A stretch of 64,000 nt of DNA from Desulfosporosinus acididurans (GTDB lineage Bacteria; Bacillota; Desulfitobacteriia; Desulfitobacteriales; Desulfitobacteriaceae), in the NCBI RefSeq assembly GCF_001029285.1, contig NZ_LDZY01000008.1, positions 170,484-234,483 of the forward strand, read 5' to 3'. Shown piece after piece: positions 61,206-64,000 of the stretch. Each line of letters opens with the position of its first letter. The first letter of the stretch is position 1. The position numbers were made by a program, and so were the translations under genes. The notes beneath the pieces are model-generated. The model did not search any database. It was not told the DNA's origin and saw nothing but the letters and a program-made list of their open reading frames with translations.

Positions 61206-61307
61206 TTCTAAATATCCTCTTATCTTAGTTTCTCGAATAATTACATATGAAATTGGAGACAGGGAAAGATAAAGTCAGATACCGAAATATGACAAAGGAG
61301 CGAACAG

Positions 61308-62432
61308 ATGAAAAGGTACCTGACTTTAATAATCATAAGTATTTTGATTCTCTGTCAGACACTCATTGGTTGCGCAGGCTCGAAGAATGTGCCTCAAATA
61401 TCATCATCCTCAGGCGTTAGAAAGGACCAACCTCCTAAGGCTGAAGCTTCACGTCAAGAGACGTCAAATTCAAGTAACCATGTGGTTTTAGGCTTTTATA
61501 CGGATTCGCAGCGAGCAAAAGAATCATTGGTTAAAGAGATTAATAATCTCGACGAAGTAGCATTTTTTTGGTATACCTTTGATGGATCAGGTATAGTTAA
61601 ACCTGCAGGCAATGTCAATTTAAATCTCAAAGAAAGAGCACAAAAAGGCGGAGCGAAAGTCTATGCTTTAATTCATAATTTGGATGCTAATGGCTTTAAT
61701 TCCCAATTAGCCCATCAAGTTTTGGCGAATAAAGCAAATCGCTTGAAATTCATAAATAATCTTGTTCTCCTTACCACCAAAGATAATTGGGACGGAATAG
61801 CCATTGATATTGAAAAGATTCTAGCTGCTGATCGGAAAAATTACTCGGCATTTCTAGATGAGTTACATACTTCCCTTAAAGCTAAAAATAAGATACTTAA
61901 TGTCTCAATTCCTGCTAAATATCAAGATAATCCAAACGATTTATGGTCAGGGGCATTTGACTATGCTACAATTGGTCGAGCAGCTGATCAAGTTGTCCTC
62001 ATGACCTACGAAGAACATGGTATAGGAACAACTCAAGGCCCGATTGCCTCTCAAGGATGGGTTAACAGGGTAGTCGATTTTGCAATTGGCAAAATACCCA
62101 ATGAAAAAATTATAATGGGATTACCGGTATATGCCAGTGATTGGGCTTCTAACAGACCAACTATTCCTAGTTATTTAACATATGATAAGGCCATTAGTTT
62201 GGCTAAAAAACTAAATGTAAATATTTTGTACGACAAGTATCAACAGGTTCCGCATTTTGCCTATACAATTGGCAATGTACGTCATGAGGTTTATTTAGAA
62301 GATGTTCGCAGCCTCACTGCAAAACTTGGACTTGCTCAAAAAAGCCAGTTGCACGGTGTCGCCATTTGGCGATTAGGCATTGAAGATCCTACATTATGGA
62401 CAGAAGTCTTAAAAAAGTATAGCTCTGGCTAA
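61308..62432 (+). CDS. Glycoside hydrolase family 18 lipoprotein
   Basis: 374 residues. The signal peptide ends in lipobox LIGC (Cys22), so the enzyme is attached outside the membrane. The GH18 barrel begins near residue 62 (VVLGFYTDSQ); the catalytic DGIAIDIE motif (DG-x3-D-x-E) is intact, as are VLMTYEEHG and GLPVYASDW. The sequence type is that of YaaH/YdhD spore-associated hydrolases, which act on cortex peptidoglycan, but LysM domains are absent. AAGGAGCG precedes the ATG. Confidence 0.87.
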   Translation: MKRYLTLIIISILILCQTLIGCAGSKNVPQISSSSGVRKDQPPKAEASRQETSNSSNHVVLGFYTDSQRAKESLVKEINNLDEVAFFWYTFDGSGIVKPAGNVNLNLKERAQKGGAKVYALIHNLDANGFNSQLAHQVLANKANRLKFINNLVLLTTKDNWDGIAIDIEKILAADRKNYSAFLDELHTSLKAKNKILNVSIPAKYQDNPNDLWSGAFDYATIGRAADQVVLMTYEEHGIGTTQGPIASQGWVNRVVDFAIGKIPNEKIIMGLPVYASDWASNRPTIPSYLTYDKAISLAKKLNVNILYDKYQQVPHFAYTIGNVRHEVYLEDVRSLTAKLGLAQKSQLHGVAIWRLGIEDPTLWTEVLKKYSSG

Positions 62433-62495
62433 TTCTATGTAAATCATCTTAGTAGTTCTCTGAACACACTGAGATTTATAAATGAGGGTGAGATT

Positions 62496-63194
62496 TTGGG
62501 GGTTATAGGAGGTCGGGCGCATCTAAATGGAATCACTTTTGCCACAAATACGCATGTTGTTCGCGGAAGATTGTCAAAAGGAATGATTTCCATACGTGTA
62601 CGTCGAGTACCTGGGATTCGTATTTTTATGCTGATGGATAAAGTTCCCTTCTTACGCGGTATTTCTTCCTTGCTAAAATTAGATATAAAGCTATTCCTTG
62701 GTGTTATTTTATTTCTTACCATACCATGGGATTGGTTCTTTCCGGTAACTAATTTTTTAGATTTTGACTCGACTTGGAAAAGTATTGCAGCTTATTGTAT
62801 TGTTTTTCTTATCTTGATGGTTTCCTTGAGACGGATGTGGCAGTTCCATGGAGCAGAACATAAAGCCTATAATATTTATGTAAGCTGTGGCGAACTTTCA
62901 TTAAAATCTGTGCGAGGAGCTAGTCGAATTAGTGAACATTGCGGAACTAATTTGGCTGTTCTTGCAATTCCGATTGCCATCTTGCTGTCCTTTACAAATT
63001 TAGCATTGCCGCTAATAATGATAGCTTTAGCAATTAGTTACGAGATTTATAACCGGAGTTTTCGCAAATTTCGTCTAAGGCCGGTCAAGTTTGTTGCTGG
63101 AATGATCCAGAAGTATATCGTAACCGTTGAACCGACTGATGAACAAATACTGTTGGCCACGGCTACCTTGACTAAAGCAATAGAATACAGTTAG
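62496..63194 (+). CDS. DUF1385 membrane protein, divergent
   Basis: 232 residues. DUF1385 proteins normally open with a GGQAVIEGVMMRG-type motif; here the matching segment is GVIGGRAHLNGITFATN, so it is a divergent member. FHGAEHKAYNIY and ISEHCGTNLAVLAIP are conserved as usual. About four transmembrane helices (around 62-82, 95-112, 150-185). TTG start after GAGGGTGAG. Function of the family is unknown. Confidence 0.75.
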   Translation: MGVIGGRAHLNGITFATNTHVVRGRLSKGMISIRVRRVPGIRIFMLMDKVPFLRGISSLLKLDIKLFLGVILFLTIPWDWFFPVTNFLDFDSTWKSIAAYCIVFLILMVSLRRMWQFHGAEHKAYNIYVSCGELSLKSVRGASRISEHCGTNLAVLAIPIAILLSFTNLALPLIMIALAISYEIYNRSFRKFRLRPVKFVAGMIQKYIVTVEPTDEQILLATATLTKAIEYS

Positions 63195-63259
63195 CAGAAT
63201 CATAAGTGAAATACGTGTATCGGTTATGACAAGTACGGCCCGCCTTTAAACCAAGATTG

Positions 63260-63437
63260 TGAGCTCGTTCAGCTAAAGCTGAACATCAGGGCTTTGGTGG
63301 CGAAAGTGTTCTGTAGACACTTTTGCCGAAAGCGCCTAGCCCGTAACAAATGCTATCGTGCTGAAGGATAGACTCTACCTCCACTGAAGCAAGGTAGGGG
63401 AACCACTCTCACTTGTGGAAGTGGGAGTCTTATATTG
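63260..63437 (+). repeat. IS200/IS605-type element remnant (copy B)
   Basis: Begins GTGAGCTCGTTCAGCTAAAG then CTGAACATCAGGGCTTTGG, contains a long internal stem (CGAAAGTGTTC / GACACTTTTG region), and ends in an ACTCTCACTT/AAGTGGGAGT hairpin (63405-63428) followed by CTTATATTGGAT. It is the longest of the three copies and lies just upstream of the rRNA promoter. Confidence 0.6.
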
Positions 63438-63475
63438 GATAAAATGAAAGAAAAGTAATAAAAGTAATAAAAGTG

Positions 63476-63505
63476 TTGACATAGTTAAGGAAGAAGTGGT
63501 ATTAT
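63476..63505 (+). promoter_or_regulatory. rrn operon promoter
   Basis: TTGACA and TATTAT with an 18-base spacer, about 220 bases before the 16S gene. The leader carries a GAAAACTAAACAACAAGGAC stretch of the kind found in Gram-positive rrn leaders. Confidence 0.75.
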
Positions 63506-63722
63506 AACAAAGCGTTCAAGAACAGCGCTTCTAAATACCTCTCAAACCTGTTGCTTCAAGAAAAAGTTGTTGACAGCATAAAGAGAGAGCGTTAAAATGA
63601 AACTCTTTGGTCTTTGAAAACTAAACAACAAGGACAGCCAATGAGAGAAACTCGGAAGAGTTTCAAAAGAATCATGGAATCATGAGCAAGTCATCATCTT
63701 CTTTAAGGAAGTTGAAATAACT

Positions 63723-64000
63723 TTTTTGGAGAGTTTGATCCTGGCTCAGGACGAACGCTGGCGGCGTGCTTAACACATGCAAGTCGAACGGAGAGAATTC
63801 TAAGTTTACTTAGAAGGATCTTAGTGGCGGACGGGTGAGTAACGCGTGGGTAACCTACCCAACAAACCGGGACAACCCTTGGAAACGAGGGCTAATACCG
63901 GATACGCTTATAGGTTGGCATCAACGTATAAGGAAAGGCGGCCTCTGAATATGCTGCCGATGATGGATGGACCCGCGTCTGATTAGCTAGTTGGTGGGGC
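63723..64000 (+). rRNA. 16S ribosomal RNA, 5' part
   Basis: GAGAGTTTGATCCTGGCTCA, ACGAACGCTGGCGGCGTGCT, GGCGGACGGGTGAGTAACGC and the start of the TTAGCTAGTTGGTGGGG region are universal 16S landmarks. About 280 bases are present; the gene continues beyond the window. The V1 loop and V2 sequence look like the Desulfosporosinus/Desulfitobacterium group, by recollection only. Confidence 0.97.

Overview
The window looks like chromosome of an anaerobic, low-GC Gram-positive of the Desulfosporosinus/Desulfitobacterium type. The grounds are strong AGGAGG-type ribosome binding sites, T-box leaders, a BlaI/M56 pair, many ferredoxin-like and haem proteins, a GH18 lipoprotein, and the first ~280 nt of a clostridial-type 16S rRNA at the right edge. 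The genus is recognition from memory, not a search result.

Layout. (1) 1-11,000: the end of an M24 peptidase, a ROK regulator, then a GC-richer block on the minus strand (response regulator, histidine kinase, ABC ATPase, FtsX permease) lying between the regulator and a galactose-type mglBAC sugar importer. (2) 11,000-14,300: DegV, a 54-residue membrane protein, and an ECF sigma/anti-sigma/zinc-ribbon membrane protein operon. (3) 14,400-30,300: the most distinctive region. Four sigma-54 (-24/-12) promoters all point rightwards, each preceded by a 17-bp inverted repeat (6-bp arms, 5-bp spacer). They head (a) a ferredoxin / unknown / TPR / two-MaoC-dehydratase operon, (b) a 4-hydroxybutyryl-CoA-dehydratase-like enzyme followed by an alpha/beta hydrolase and an enoyl-CoA hydratase, (c) an MBL-fold hydrolase and a DUF362 protein, and (d) an acyl-CoA ligase now separated from its promoter by an IS110-family element. 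In their midst lies a PAS-AAA+-Fis sigma-54 activator, the obvious candidate regulator. I read this as one regulon for activating and dehydrating a hydroxy- or unsaturated carboxylic acid as CoA thioesters; the substrate is unknown.

(4) 30,400-38,500: a DUF438/hemerythrin/PAS protein, two membrane enzymes, a nuclease-helicase with an XPD-like Fe-S cysteine set, a small DMT-type protein and MutY. (5) 38,650-48,300: amino-acid biosynthesis under T-box control. A DAHP synthase-chorismate mutase fusion sits behind a short Phe-type T-box followed by a second, stem-I-less T-box module; leuA sits behind a Leu (CUC) T-box. Between them are a nitroreductase, a HIT protein and a His-rich protein next to a two-component system with a His-rich kinase. 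(6) 48,500-55,900: divergent tetrahaem NapC-type and hexahaem lipoprotein cytochromes, an IS1182-type element, a flavodoxin-like reductase with divergent HxlR regulator, and a BlaI/M56 pair whose sensor carries a DUF4309-like tail and has two TACANNTGTA operators. (7) 55,900-64,000: hemerythrin, DUF1858, HxlR, HD, PilZ, RluD, DUF1848, GH18 and DUF1385 genes, then an rrn promoter and 16S rRNA.

A short repeat family (left end AGTGAACTCGTTCAGC, right end a GGGAGTC hairpin), probably derived from IS200/IS605-type elements, is scattered through the window. No tRNA gene and no CRISPR array were seen. All motif calls were made by eye; no database search or folding was run.
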